In this document: in pieces, positions 46,573 to 57,436 of the stretch
How positions within the stretch are numbered: the stretch's first letter is position 1
Layout: every line of letters starts with the position of its first letter
Origin: Gonatopus flavifemur
Lineage: Eukaryota > Arthropoda > Insecta > Hymenoptera > Dryinidae
Assembly: GCA_018340375.1 (NCBI GenBank)
Contig: JAFFJZ010000044.1
Span: forward strand, 496,001 to 560,000
DNA length: 64,000 nt
Reading direction: 5' to 3'
Translations under genes and position numbers: made by a program
The notes under the pieces: generated by a model
The model's input: the letters and a program-made list of their open reading frames with translations, nothing else
Databases searched by the model: none
Told to the model about the DNA's origin: nothing

Positions 46573-48907
46573 TCTGAGGGATTTTTAAAGGTCAGCATCA
46601 TACTCCCCAGTAACCCTAAACTTTTCATCCGTAACATTGTTTTCCATTTTCACTAGTTTTGGAGATATTTGACTATATCACTCAAAATGGTCCACTTTAT
46701 AAATAAATATATATATAAATAAGCTATTTTCTCCACAGTCCTTGAATATTCGTAACTTTGACTGGCATCGATGAATCATTATGAAAGATGGGTTCTAGGT
46801 ATTTTCGAAGGTGCTGAACTCAAGTTTGAAGTCAAAAAACGAATTCAAGATGGCGGATCCAATTTGGCAGACGTGAATTTAGTCATTTGCGCATTCGCTG
46901 TCAGATTTATATGCACGGAAAGACCGGGTCTATTAATATTTGGAAAGAATTTATGGACGTTCAGAAAAATGCCTGTCAATTTAGGGGAAAAGAGGATCGC
47001 TCCCTGCTGAAAAAAAAGATTGAAATGGATGGATTTGGATAAGATTTCGATCCGTATTTGAAAATTTCCTGTCCAAATCAATCTGATTTTGTCCAGAAGT
47101 GGAATAAGTTGTCCATACGTATCCAATTCAAAGAAGATTCCAATCCGTTCCAATCCAAAATTGAGATATTATTGAAGATCTGCAATCCACTCGCATTCCT
47201 TTCCAATCCAAAAGCGTTGCGGATGCATTTCTGTCCATTCAGAGGATAAAAAAATCATCCAGAATGATCTGAGCTACAACATTGGTTCGCTTGTATCCGA
47301 GCAACGGATAGAATTTCTATCCAAACAAATCTCATTCCAACTTGAAATTATGAATCGGGTTGTGGACCCATTTTCATCCGTTAGGATGGACGAGAATTCA
47401 ATCCGGGATGGGGGCCAAATCAACGAAAAGACAAATCAACGAAATCAGTGTTTGAAAAGAGAGAGTGTGACGTATCTCTCTTTTCAACCAACTTTTCGTT
47501 GATTTGGTTTTTCGTTAATTTGGCCCCCATCCTCAATCCGAGCGAATCCGAATCCAGAGCTTGATCCGATTTCATCCGTGGAACGTATGAAATTTGAATC
47601 ACAATGAATGATCACTTTTCCATAAGATCACACCTGTGCGGGTAATCCAATTCCATCCGTATTTTCGGATAGAGACTGGATCCGAATCGATCCTATCAAA
47701 GAGCGATGTCCTTTACTATCTGGAAAACATATGAGATTCCTATCCACCTGAATCCAAAGTCATACCTTCATCAAGTCATGATGCTGAATCCATTTTCATC
47801 CGTCAGGATGGATGAAAATTCAATCCAACCAAATCCGAATTCAGAGATTATTCCGATGCCATCCATGGAACGTGTGAACTTTGAATCAGAATCAATTATC
47901 ACTCTTTCATGAGATCATACCCATGCGTGCAATCCAATTTCATCCGTATTTTCGGATAGAGACTGGATCCAAATTTATCTTACCAAGGAGCGGTGTCCGT
48001 TACTATCTGAAAACGTATGAAATTCTTATCCACCTGAATTCAAAGTCATACCTCCATCAAGTTATGATCCTGAATCCATTTTCATCCGTTCAGATGGATG
48101 AAAATTCAATCCAAGCAAATCTGAATTCAGAGCTTGATCCAATTTCATCCGAAGAACGTGTGAACCTCGAATCAGAATCAATCCCTGTTGAAAAACAACA
48201 ATTGAAATGGACGGGTTTGGATAGAAATCTGATCCATATTTGAACATTTCTGTACAAATCCATCTGATTTTGTTAAGAAGTGCGATGAATTATCCACAAG
48301 TATCCAATTCCATCCATTCAAAGAGTATTCTTAACAGTTTCAATACAAAAGTGAGAAATTATCAAACACCTGCAATCCACTTGCATCCGTTTCCAATCCA
48401 AAAGTGTTGCGGATCCATTGTTGTCCATCCAAAGAATAGACAGATCCGAAGTCATACCTCCATCAAATTATCATCCTGTATCCAGTTTTATCCGCGAGGA
48501 GGGATGAGAATTCAATCCCACTAAATCCGAATTCAGACCTGGGTTCAATTCCATCCGTTAAACGTATGAACTTTGAATCAGAATCAATTGGAACTTTCCC
48601 GTAAGATCAGGGATCGCATCATGCAATTTCATCCGTATTTTCGGATAGAGACTAGATCCGAATGTATCCCATCAAAAAGCGGTGTCCGTTATTATAGGGA
48701 AAGGTATGCAATTTCTATCCACTTGGACCCGAAGTCATACCTCCATCAAGTTGTGATCCTAAATCCAGTTTCATCCAGAATTGATTTGGATACTCCACGA
48801 ATAAAAATGGGGACCATTACCCGATTCGAAATTCAAAACCTTCTTTTCCCCTACATGTGGAAGATCAGAAAATCTTCACCACTTTGAGGGGCAAAAAAAG
48901 AACTATC

Positions 48908-49283
48908 CCATAGAGCACCACGAGGTTTTCTGAACGTTCACAAAACGTGCTCGGTTTCACATAGAACGTGCAAATAACGTCTCAGGACGTTCTCAAAAGG
49001 TCGCATACATGTCCCAGAGACATGCAAATGTCCTGTTTAGTTCCATAAATGTTCACTGTGTGACTTTGTGTTTTTCAAGGTTAGTTTTCATGAGAGTACG
49101 TTTAGAAGACTTAAAAAGAATGTCCCGTAGTAGATGAAAAGAACATGCACAAAACGTATTCAGGGATATCAAAAAGGAAAGCACGCTAAACGTTTGAAAA
49201 ATCTACTCCATAGAGACCAAAACATGCGGAACCAAAAGTACGTTTCCGCAACGTGTAGAGGACTCTCTGTGCTATCTGTGACA
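48908..49283. repeat. Probable decayed CCC-type element
   Basis: CCCATAGAGCACC at 48908 and GTGCTATCTGTG near 49270 resemble the CCCACATAGCACC ends in inverted orientation. No target duplication is readable. Confidence 0.4.
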
Positions 49284-49308
49284 GGAGTCCTCTTCCTTTA
49301 CCCTTTAA

Positions 49309-49511
49309 GGGGATACGAGCGGCGTGGCAGCAGCCAAATCGTTTGTAACAAACTATGGACAAACACTTCATATTAATGAAAATATCGCTCTGTACAGCTT
49401 TTCTCTGATTCAAGTAGAAGTGCTGTACAGAGCGATATTTTAATTAATATGAAGTGTTTGTCCATAGTTTGTTACAAACGATTTGGCTGCTGCCACGCCG
49501 CTCGTATCCCT
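49309..49511. mobile_element. Palindromic TTAA-type MITE, copy 2
   Basis: This is a nearly perfect palindrome of 203 bp (arms of about 90 bp, with GGCGTGGCAGCAGCC and GTACAGAGCGATATTTT). TTAA flanks both sides (49305-49308, 49512-49515), as for piggyBac-like elements. The homologue at 33555-33764 is more diverged. Confidence 0.87.
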
Positions 49512-49563
49512 TTAAAGTGGTGAGAATTTGATGATCTTCAATATGTAGGGGGACAGGACCCTA

Positions 49564-50072
49564 CTGTCAATTCCCAGTTTGGAATTCCCAAATTCGCATG
49601 GGTTTCACATGGGAATTGAGTGGGTCGCATGGGTCTCCACAAGGGAAACGCATGGGTCGCATGGGTCTTCACATGGAAAACTCATGAGTCGCATGGTTCT
49701 TCACATAGGAGTCGCATGGGTCGCATGGGTCTTCACATGGGGATCGCATGAGTTGCATGGTTGTCACATGGAAATCACATGGGTCGATCCACTCGATTCG
49801 CATGTGAAGACCCATGCGATTCTCATTTGACCCATGCGATTCCCGTGTGAAATCCATGCGACCCATGCGATTTTCATGTGAAATCCATGCGACCCATGCG
49901 ATTTTCATGTGAAACCCATGCCATTCCCATGTGAAGACCCATGCGCCCTATGAGTTTCCCATGTGAAGACCCATGCGATCCATGCGTTTCCCATGTGGAG
50001 ACCCATGCGACCCATGCGTTCCCCATGTGGAGACCCATATGAATTTGGGAATCCCAAACTGGGAATTCACAG
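49564..50072. repeat. Inverted tandem array of 32-bp CGCATGGGT units
   Basis: The ends CTGTCAATTCCCAGTTTGG and inverse are flanked by TA (49562-49563, 50073-50074). The left half has about six 32-bp units of the form CGCATGGGTCTTCACATGGG plus a short tail, all in one orientation. The right half has about seven in the opposite orientation, meeting near 49790. A single strand could fold into a long stem. Frames across it are repeat products. Confidence 0.85.
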
Positions 50073-50670
50073 TATGGGAGGCTTTGAATTTCGACTTTGG
50101 TAGTACGACATTATTCAATACAAAATTATATATACGAGAACGTGAACTTTGGACAGAACTGGATAGGAATGGATGAAAATAGATTACATTTATTTGGATA
50201 GACAATGGATGAAAATGGATAACATCAACGCAGGATTATTGGATACAAATCGATAGCCGCGAGAACACGAATATACCTGGATAAGAATGGATAAAAACAG
50301 AGGAAATGTGGTTTGGATAGGCGAAGGATGAAAATGAATTACATCAGCGTAGCTTGTTTGGGTACAAATCGATAGATACGAAAATATGAATTCTTGATAC
50401 ACATGGATAGGAATGGATGAAAATAGAGATCGATTTGGATCGAAACAAATATCGTTTGTGTAAAATTATCGGATATGAATTGATAGACGTAAGAACGCTT
50501 ATTTGGGAAAAGATTGGATAAATATTCTCCCAATGATAGATATGGACAAGAATGCATGAGAATAGTGTAAGCATCATCGGAACAGAAAGGGATAGAAGTG
50601 CATAGAATTTTATATGAGGCCACGAATACATTACGAATGTACAGTATCTTGGGCAATATGCGCTCTCCGA

Positions 50671-50766
50671 GCAGCGTGTCAGGATAGCTTAGAGGTTAAG
50701 TAGGTAAGTCTTGTAGGTAAGGTAGGTAAATGCGATGATTGTTCGAACCCCTTGCAGGTAGGAATA
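50671..50766 (+). repeat. tRNA-like segment, copy 2
   Basis: TAGCTTAGAGG at 50685 (A-box-like) and GTTCGAACC at 50741 (B box) match the layout at 21514-21605, including upstream GAGCAGCGTGT and downstream AGGTAGGAAT. It lies about 460 bp inside the right end of element F, much as copy 1 lies about 430 bp inside the right end of E2. Confidence 0.62.
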
Positions 50767-51754
50767 AGTTTCCCAAGTCATGTGCGGAAATAGAGATACA
50801 GATGTTGAAGATTCCACGGAATCTTCCGAATGTTTGAATGAGTTCGGAATTATTTTTTTTTATTGTTGTTCCCTGTGGGGAAATTCAAAAGAAAAAACAA
50901 TTCTGGAAAAAATCGGATTGGAATGGATAGATTTTTTGCCAGCAGAATCATGCAGAAACGGATAGAAATGGATGGAACTCATCAAGGTGATATCGTAAAG
51001 CACCGGATACAAATGGATACGATTCATATTCAGGCGCCGAATGGAATATGGATACATTCGAATACGATTGCTACGGGGCCCAATAATCCACTATCCATAT
51101 TGTGGATGAAAATTGATGAAACTTTTATGCGTTCTGCGGATGACACTGTATCCCGAAAAAAATGGGTCAGAAATAGGATTCAAACGGATGCACGTCAAAA
51201 TCTATTCATTTCTATCCGATTTTTCCAACAGGGCTGAAAAATATTCATAGTGGGTCTACTAAAAATTCGTTATCAAAATATTAACAGTTGACAGTCTCAT
51301 TGGTATTTTTCACAGTGAAGATATCAATTGTTTTATCAATACATCGACTACGAATTTTCAGTAGAGTCACTACGAATATTTTTCAGCGATCCTCGTCCTC
51401 CCTGAGTTGACAGTAATTTTTCTAAACATTAGTAGACCCGGTCTTTCCGTGTGGAACATGGGTTCTACAGGTTCCCGTGGGCTCTGAATCCAAATCTGAA
51501 GTCAAAAAACGAATTCAAGATGGCGGATCCAATATGGTGGACATGAATTTAGTGATTTGCACATTCGTGGATAGATTCATCAGAAACCGGAAGCCGGGTG
51601 GTTTTGGAGGATGCCCAATACGTTTTTAAAATTGAAAGAGAAAAATCCCAGTCAGCGGATTCAATATAGCGGACGTCAATCGGGTAGTTCCGTATGCCTG
51701 GATCCATCCATATGGAACATGGATCTCAGGGATCGTGGAGAATGCGGTAAATGG

Positions 51755-53221
51755 AATATGTTTGATATAGACTGCAGATCCATACTGGTGTGTGGTATTC
51801 TGATTGTATTATTCAAAGTTTGTTTGTGAACAGTTTCATCAACGTTTGAAACTCGTATGGAAGATGTGCAAAACTCATCCGAAAATCTTTGTACCTCATG
51901 CAGCATCCTTTGAATATTGTTTTGAGTATTTACCGTGAACGCATTGAATATGTTCTGAAGAATGCTCCAAGATATTTTATGACAATTTCAAGCCTTTTAT
52001 GATACTGTTCGGCTATGGCTTCAAAGCCGTTCGAGGGCAAAAGCAGCATATCTGCCTATTATCTCCAGACTATTCCAATACCATTTTTGGACGATTTTGT
52101 GACTGTCCAGAGATGATTCTCGGAATATCATGCCCGTGTGGTGGTATCATAAAAATACTATTATTACAGTGTTGTGATACTCTCACTGTAATATTTCAAG
52201 TTTATTAGGGACAGTTCGATCAAGATCTGAAAATTTTCTTCAAATTGTTCAGAACCTATCTGAGCATCTTCTGCCACATCACTGTCACTATCTGTACATC
52301 ATCTGGCATCCTTGGAATATCATTTTGGTGCATTAATGTGAATGCATTAGGTAAATTTTGCAAACGATTTCGAAACTATGTAATGACTATTCAAATACTG
52401 TTAGGAGACTGTTTGTTAACTATTTCAAATTCGTTTGAAAGATAAGAGCAGCATATCTACAGACTGTTTCCGAATTATTTCAAGACTTTTTCTATACTAT
52501 CCAGTGACTCTACGGCAATAAGTCCTATAATAAGTCGATACTGAAGTGTGATTCCAAATATATAATTACAAAAGTGTTATGGTATCGATATTGTGATGTT
52601 CCAAGTGTTCTCCAAGACAATTTGGTAACCATTTAGAAATTTTTTGAAACATATTATAATTAGGTGACCCGGATACATCGTGAACCATTTTCAGAATCCT
52701 ATCGCCATCCTTCCAGTGGATGGATTGGATCTTATTGCATTGAGAAAAATAGGATTGATTAATCCTACTAAAGGGACCCAGCTGAGTTTTTATAGTTGCA
52801 GCTACCAAAAAACAGTTGCGATTATCAAAAAATAGTCATGGTGATTGAAAAAATAGTTCAATTTATCAATGGTTGAGTCCCTTTGTACATTTTTTTGGGT
52901 CATAGTGATTAATACTTTCTCTCACCGTGGGTGGTTGTTCCACGATTGTGTCACAATTGTCTGAAGACTTTTTTAAAAATGATCCAACCAGGATGATCTC
53001 CGGAATGTTTCCTAATGATTTGTTTTCAAGGTGATAACGGAATATGCGATATTCCATGAAACTGCCTTGCTGACCCTTTGAAAACTATTCCAAAACTGAT
53101 TCCTATTCAATAACTGTGTGGAGGACCCCTGTCATATCATAATTTCCTGATGGCTATACAACGATACCATCACGACTGTGTTCTAAAACCGATCCCGTAA
53201 AATTTTAAGGTTGCTGCTAAA
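51755..53221. repeat. Diverged tandem non-coding units
   Basis: Two loosely similar stretches, about 51790-52200 and 52245-52560, share GCAGCATATCT, CATCCTTTGAATAT-like and CTGTTTGTGAACAGTTTC-like blocks. No gene is recognised. Confidence 0.4.
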
Positions 53222-53223
53222 TA

Positions 53224-54531
53224 CCCTGTTGCAAAAACCCAGCTGGGTTCCAGCTAGGTTCGACCATGCTGAATAGGACCATGCTGCACAAAAACAACCT
53301 ACATAGAATGAAGTTGGTTCTACTTAGACTGGTTTTACCTAATATGACTACCTGGAGGTCAATACTACCCTGCCTGGTTCTACTCAGTCCTAATATCAAT
53401 CTAGGGCAAACCATACTTGATATCGCCTCAGATAGTAATAAATGAATCTTGGAAATTCCAGTAGAAGAAGACTTCTGTACGATTTATTCAGAGTTTTGAC
53501 ATTCTCATAAAATTGCGTCACATTTTTGTCCCACTGGCATTTCGAGATTTTTCTTTAATCTATGATTAATTTGAAAAGTATCGTTTCTTTAAATTTCGCA
53601 ATTAGGCAGATTTTGATTCGGTCTTCAGTTTGTCATGTTGTTTGCATTCGAAATGAGTCCAGTTTGAGTTGGTACAACTGGAATCGGGCCAGTCTAGCTG
53701 GAACTAAGTTGATCTTATATATTATAAGGTTATATTGGTTGTTGAGTCAGCCGGCATGGCCTGTAACTACCACCAGTTACAACCAAGTTGATCGCATATT
53801 GGTTATTGGATCAACCATCATAGTCTATAACTGGCACCAGCTTGAACCAACTTGACACCAGTTGTAACCACACTGAGAAAAAATGTCTTCCAACCAAATA
53901 GATAGTTTATTTGTCCTCTCTCCATAAAATATTTCTCAGGATGAATGAAATATTTAATCGAATCAAATAATGGAATGCTTGCGTCAAATAAATTGGTCTT
54001 CTAAATAAATAATTTATTCGCCACAAGTAATCAGTTTTTGCATCCAATTGGATATTTAATTTCTACAAATAAGTATTTTATCCCCGGCTAGTAATGCCAA
54101 GACTGACAATTTCACCATGATCAGCGTCAAGCTTGGTATGCCAAGTCTGGTTAGCCTAGCATTGTTATCATCCCAGACATTATTCTACAAAGATTGATGC
54201 CAATGTTGGCAACTAAGCTAGGCCCGGTTTTGACTAGCATTGACTCAAGCTTGGCACCAAGCATGGTCTGTTTGCCAAAGCATACCTGGATGAGGAGAGA
54301 TCAAATGAATATTTTTTCCACCGCAAGTTGGTTCCAGATTGGTTGTTGGGCCAACCATCATAGTCTATAACTGGCATTAGGTAGGACCAAGTTGGTCTAA
54401 CTGGAACTAAGTTGGCCCCATATTGCTGAGACAACCATTATGGTCTGTAACTGGCACCACCGTGTACCAAGTCGGTCCAACTTGGACTAAGTTGATTCCT
54501 TGTTGGACCATGCTGGGTTTTTTCAACAGTG
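53224..54531. mobile_element. CCC-type element with CCCTGTTGCAAAAACCCAGC ends
   Basis: This 1308-bp element is flanked by TA (53222-53223, 54532-54533). The right end CACTGTTGAAAAAACCCAGC has one change in the CCC. Both arms carry repeated phrases such as AACCAAGTTGGTC and CATCATAGTCTATAACTGGC, in units of about 65 bp (53735-53870, 54330-54480). A CACTG-type start at 53874 marks a nested insertion. Non-coding. Confidence 0.8.
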
Positions 54532-54533
54532 TA

Positions 54534-56141
54534 GTCGCTATGCATTCGAAGATAGTTCATCGACTGTTGAGAATTGTTCAAGAACTTTTCAGTCATTGCT
54601 GTGGAATATTTCCCTTTGAAAAGATTTTATGGGCACTCTCGTGCGAACCCTTTTCAGATATGCTTCGGTCATGTACTTGTTACTAATTCATCGCGGATAA
54701 CCGCGATATCACTGAAATATATCTGATACATGTTTCTAACAAGAATGCTTTTAAGGGAGCAGATTTCTTCATGATGCAACTTCCAATTTTTGTTCATAAT
54801 GTAACTTTCAACTGTTGGTGAATTTTCTGTAAATTTTCACTAACCCTGGGAGAGTTTCCCTCGTCCTGGTCAAATTCCGCTTATTTTCCCTCCATTTCTT
54901 CCTCAGAACATGGGAAGAAATATGGAAATCCGGCAAATTTGTGGAATACAAAAACCTCGGATTTTCAGGCTGAAATCTGGACATTATTGTGAAGTATCTT
55001 TACCATTGGAATTTTCACATTCTCAATTGAGAGTTCTAATTTTATGACAAACTCAAAATATCCTGACGATGTTGAGAACATCGCCCGAACGTTTCCCGAA
55101 CGCTTTGAAAAACTAGGAAAAATCTGGAGACATCCGGACGATTGACAGCCCTAGGCTAGGGGGACAGCCCCAGGCTACGCTTACCGGAGGCCTCATTTCA
55201 GGAAGCTGCATTAATATGAAGAACTCTGATGGACATCACCCCTTCCGCTTTTCACCTTGAAGAGGCTTTGATTAGTTTCATAGCTCCAGGCCTCAAAACT
55301 TCTCAATTACGGCTGGACACAACAAGCGATTTCGGCGGTTATGGAATATATGAAAACTGTAAGAGAGATTGGCAAAAAGTTCTAAAAATATTCCGGAAAC
55401 ATATTTAGCTGTTGTGTCCCAACTATGACGATTAATGAAACTCAGAATTGTTTGATATCTTTCAAACAAATGGCCTCAATAGAGAACCAATAATGATTTC
55501 AGCTGGAAATGATTCGTGGCACTCGTCAGCTCATCACTCCCTCGCCAGGCTCTATTAAGATCCTAGGAATGCCACGAATCTGTTCTACCGATGGTGCAGT
55601 AACAGCCGAATTGTTTTCACCTGAATCTAGTGAATACACCCCCCACCCCCATTTATTCATTCCACGCAATTTTCACATACCTAAGTATATTACGTGATAA
55701 AAGTCACTGAAGTATGTCACTGAATAGAGGAACCAAACACGTATTTGATCGAATTCCGTTGATTTTAACAAATCTTTTCAGTATTGGTATGTATTTTTCA
55801 AAGTTGAATAGGAGGAGCTTCAAACATAATTAATAAACATGATTTTATAGTCGCTATGAAAAATATCTATCAAGATTTTCACCATCTGATGCGGTCTTTT
55901 CTTTTTTTTCCTCTTCTTCTATTTGCGAATTAATCCTCTTAATACGTGGCCTTCGGTGAACCAACCATCTTTGAATATATACGAATGTCTCCACGATTAT
56001 ACGGGTGCCAGCATCAAATTGTGTGATAACGTCATTTCATGAACACTGAACATCACGTTTCAAACTTGGGTTTATCAATTCTAAAAAAAAAATTTTTTTT
56101 TCTTGCCTATTCATTTCTTTCTCACCGAAAACCATTATATA
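54534..56141. other. Intergenic DNA
   Basis: No gene or clear repeat is recognised in this stretch. Confidence 0.5.
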
Positions 56142-56143
56142 TA

Positions 56144-57434
56144 CAGGTTGGTTGAAAAGTTCCTGCGCTCACCAAGAGATAGCCCTGCTAGCTCAAAACT
56201 TTTTTTTTCTCAAGTTGGTATATCTGTCCTGAGAACACATGCAAAGTTGCAAGTCATTCTGTCAATTCATTCTTTGTTTACAAGCCATTTGAAGTTGAGG
56301 TGTCATTGATTTTTCTTAATATGGAAAAAATTGAATATCGTGCAGTCATTAGATTCTTTGTTTTGAAGGGTTTAAAAGCAAAGGAAATTTATGAACAATT
56401 GTTAGAAGTGTATAAGGAGTCCTCACCTTCAAAACGCACCGTTGAATTTTGGACTGGTGAATTTAAACGTGGTCGTACCAGCCTTGAAGACGATCCACGC
56501 GAAGGACGACCAAAAACTACAACCACAGCAGAAATCATTGAGCATGTACATAATATGGTTAGTGAAGATCCAAGTTTGACTAAGCGTAAAATTGCTAATG
56601 CCATAGGCATCTCAGACGAACGAGTACTCCATATTTTACATGAAGAATTACGTATGAAAAAACTGTTTGGAAAGTTAGTGCCGCACACGTTAACAATTCA
56701 ACAAAAACTGGATCGGAAACAAATTTCTCAGCGTAATTTGGAGCGTTTTAAGCAGAATAAAACCGACTTCTTGCGTCGTTTTATAACTATGGATGAGACT
56801 TGGATCTACCACCATGATCCTTAATTGAAACAAGAACGTTTACAGTGGACTGAAGCTGGTTGTTCAGCTCCAAAGCAGGTGAAGTCACAACGATCAGCGA
56901 AGAAGGTTATAGCATCAGTTTTTTGGGATGCAAAAGGAATTTTGTTCATTGATTATCTTCAGAAAGGTAAAACAATCAACTCCGAATATTACTGCAGCCT
57001 TTTGGATCAGCTGGATGAAAAAATTCGTGAGAAAAGACCTGGTTCAAAGAAGAAAAAAATCATTTTTCATCAAGATAATGCACCTGCTCACAAAAGTGTT
57101 TTGACGATGGCTAAATTCAAAGAACTCAAGTACGAATTGCTTGAACATCCACCGTATTCGCCAGATTTGACTCCTAGCGACTACTATCTCTTCAGAAATC
57201 TCAAACAATTCCTTCGTGGAAAGCATTTTTCGTCGAATGAAGAGGCCATAGCAGCCGTAGACGGTTATTTTGCAGAGCTTCCGGAAAACCATTATAAGGA
57301 TGGAATAAAATTATTGGAAGATCATTGGAACAAGTGTATTGAGCTTCTAGGAGATTATATTGAATAAAAAAATATATTTCGTAACAAAAACAGTATTCTT
57401 TCATTTCGAGCGCAGAAACTTTTCAACCAACCTG
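56144..57434 (+). mobile_element. mariner (DD34D) element, copy 2
   Basis: This 1291-bp element has TIRs CAGGTTGGTTGAAAAGTTCC and inverse, with TA at 56142-56143 and 57435-57436. It is almost identical to 11739-13028, in the opposite orientation. Confidence 0.95.
56321..57367 (+). pseudogene. mariner transposase, one nonsense codon
   Basis: The frame is 349 codons from the ATG MEKIEYRAV, the same length as the other copy. The only break is TAA at 56822-56824 (codon 168), just after MDETWIYHHDP; the sister copy has Lys there. The Trp at codon 44 that is lost in the sister copy is intact here. Catalytic motifs remain: MDETW, HQDNAPAHKS and SPDLTPSDYYLF, with 34 residues between the last two Asp. 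It would be a typical irritans-like mariner transposase were it not for the stop. A longer start at 56300 relies on a non-ATG codon and is not favoured. Confidence 0.93.
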
Positions 57435-57436
57435 TA

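Larger units (their letters stand above)
44321..46699. mobile_element. Non-autonomous DD41D derivative of element B
   Basis: It starts CAGGGTGGACCATTTCAAG, and the inner sequence matches both arms of 14522-17066 (for example AGTGATATAGTCAAATA and AGCTGGTTTCAAACCC). The transposase region is absent, so it is essentially two long inverted arms. The right end is decayed (CCACTTTATA). Three later elements lie in it, at 44922-45168, 45415-45668 and 46072-46572. Confidence 0.82.
47002..51233. mobile_element. CCC-type element F (CCCTGCTG / CCCTGTTGG ends)
   Basis: This 4.2-kb element is flanked by CT (47000-47001, 51234-51235). The opposite arm of its host (near 51385-51395, minus strand GGATCGCTGAAAAATATTC) gives the empty site. 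Its arms are long arrays rich in GGAT/ATCC: on the left, units with ATTTCATCCGTATTTTCGGA (47640-48660); on the right, units of about 115 bp with GGATAGGAATGGATGAAAA (50150-50600). Inside are a second CCCTGTTGAAAAA start (48184), a TTAA-type MITE (49309-49511), a 32-bp inverted array (49564-50072) and a tRNA-like segment (50671-50766). No transposase; frames across the arrays are repeat products. Confidence 0.87.
46914..51451. mobile_element. CACGG-type MITE split by a 4.2-kb element
   Basis: The ends CACGGAAAGACCGGGTCTA and inverse are flanked by TG (46912-46913, 51452-51453). The uninterrupted module sequence elsewhere reads GATTTATATGAAACATGGG. Without the insertion 47002-51233 it is a palindrome of about 300 bp; arms share GAGGATCGCTGAAAAATATT. 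Confidence 0.88.
43928..51740 (+). repeat. Partial third copy of the inverted-structure arm
   Basis: It starts at TTTTAGGCATTCTTCGG and follows the same order as 22876-24000: hairpin block with GGTATACGTAGTATACC, GAACCCTCCCC block, then tandem units with GAATTCAAGATGGCGGATCC at 46770-46913 and 51453-51690. It has been expanded by a DD41D derivative (44321-46699) and by a nested element (46914-51451). The DD41D derivative sits at the same place in the module as in 14522-17066. Confidence 0.72.

Noticed and set aside
47706..48887. Several open frames of 60-120 codons on both strands
   Set aside because: They follow the GGAT/ATCC repeat units of element F and are not independent genes.
49594..50050. 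Regular 32-bp repeats that look like a CRISPR array
   Set aside because: Units are contiguous without unique spacers, are inverted in the second half, and the sequence is an insect-type genome with transposons.
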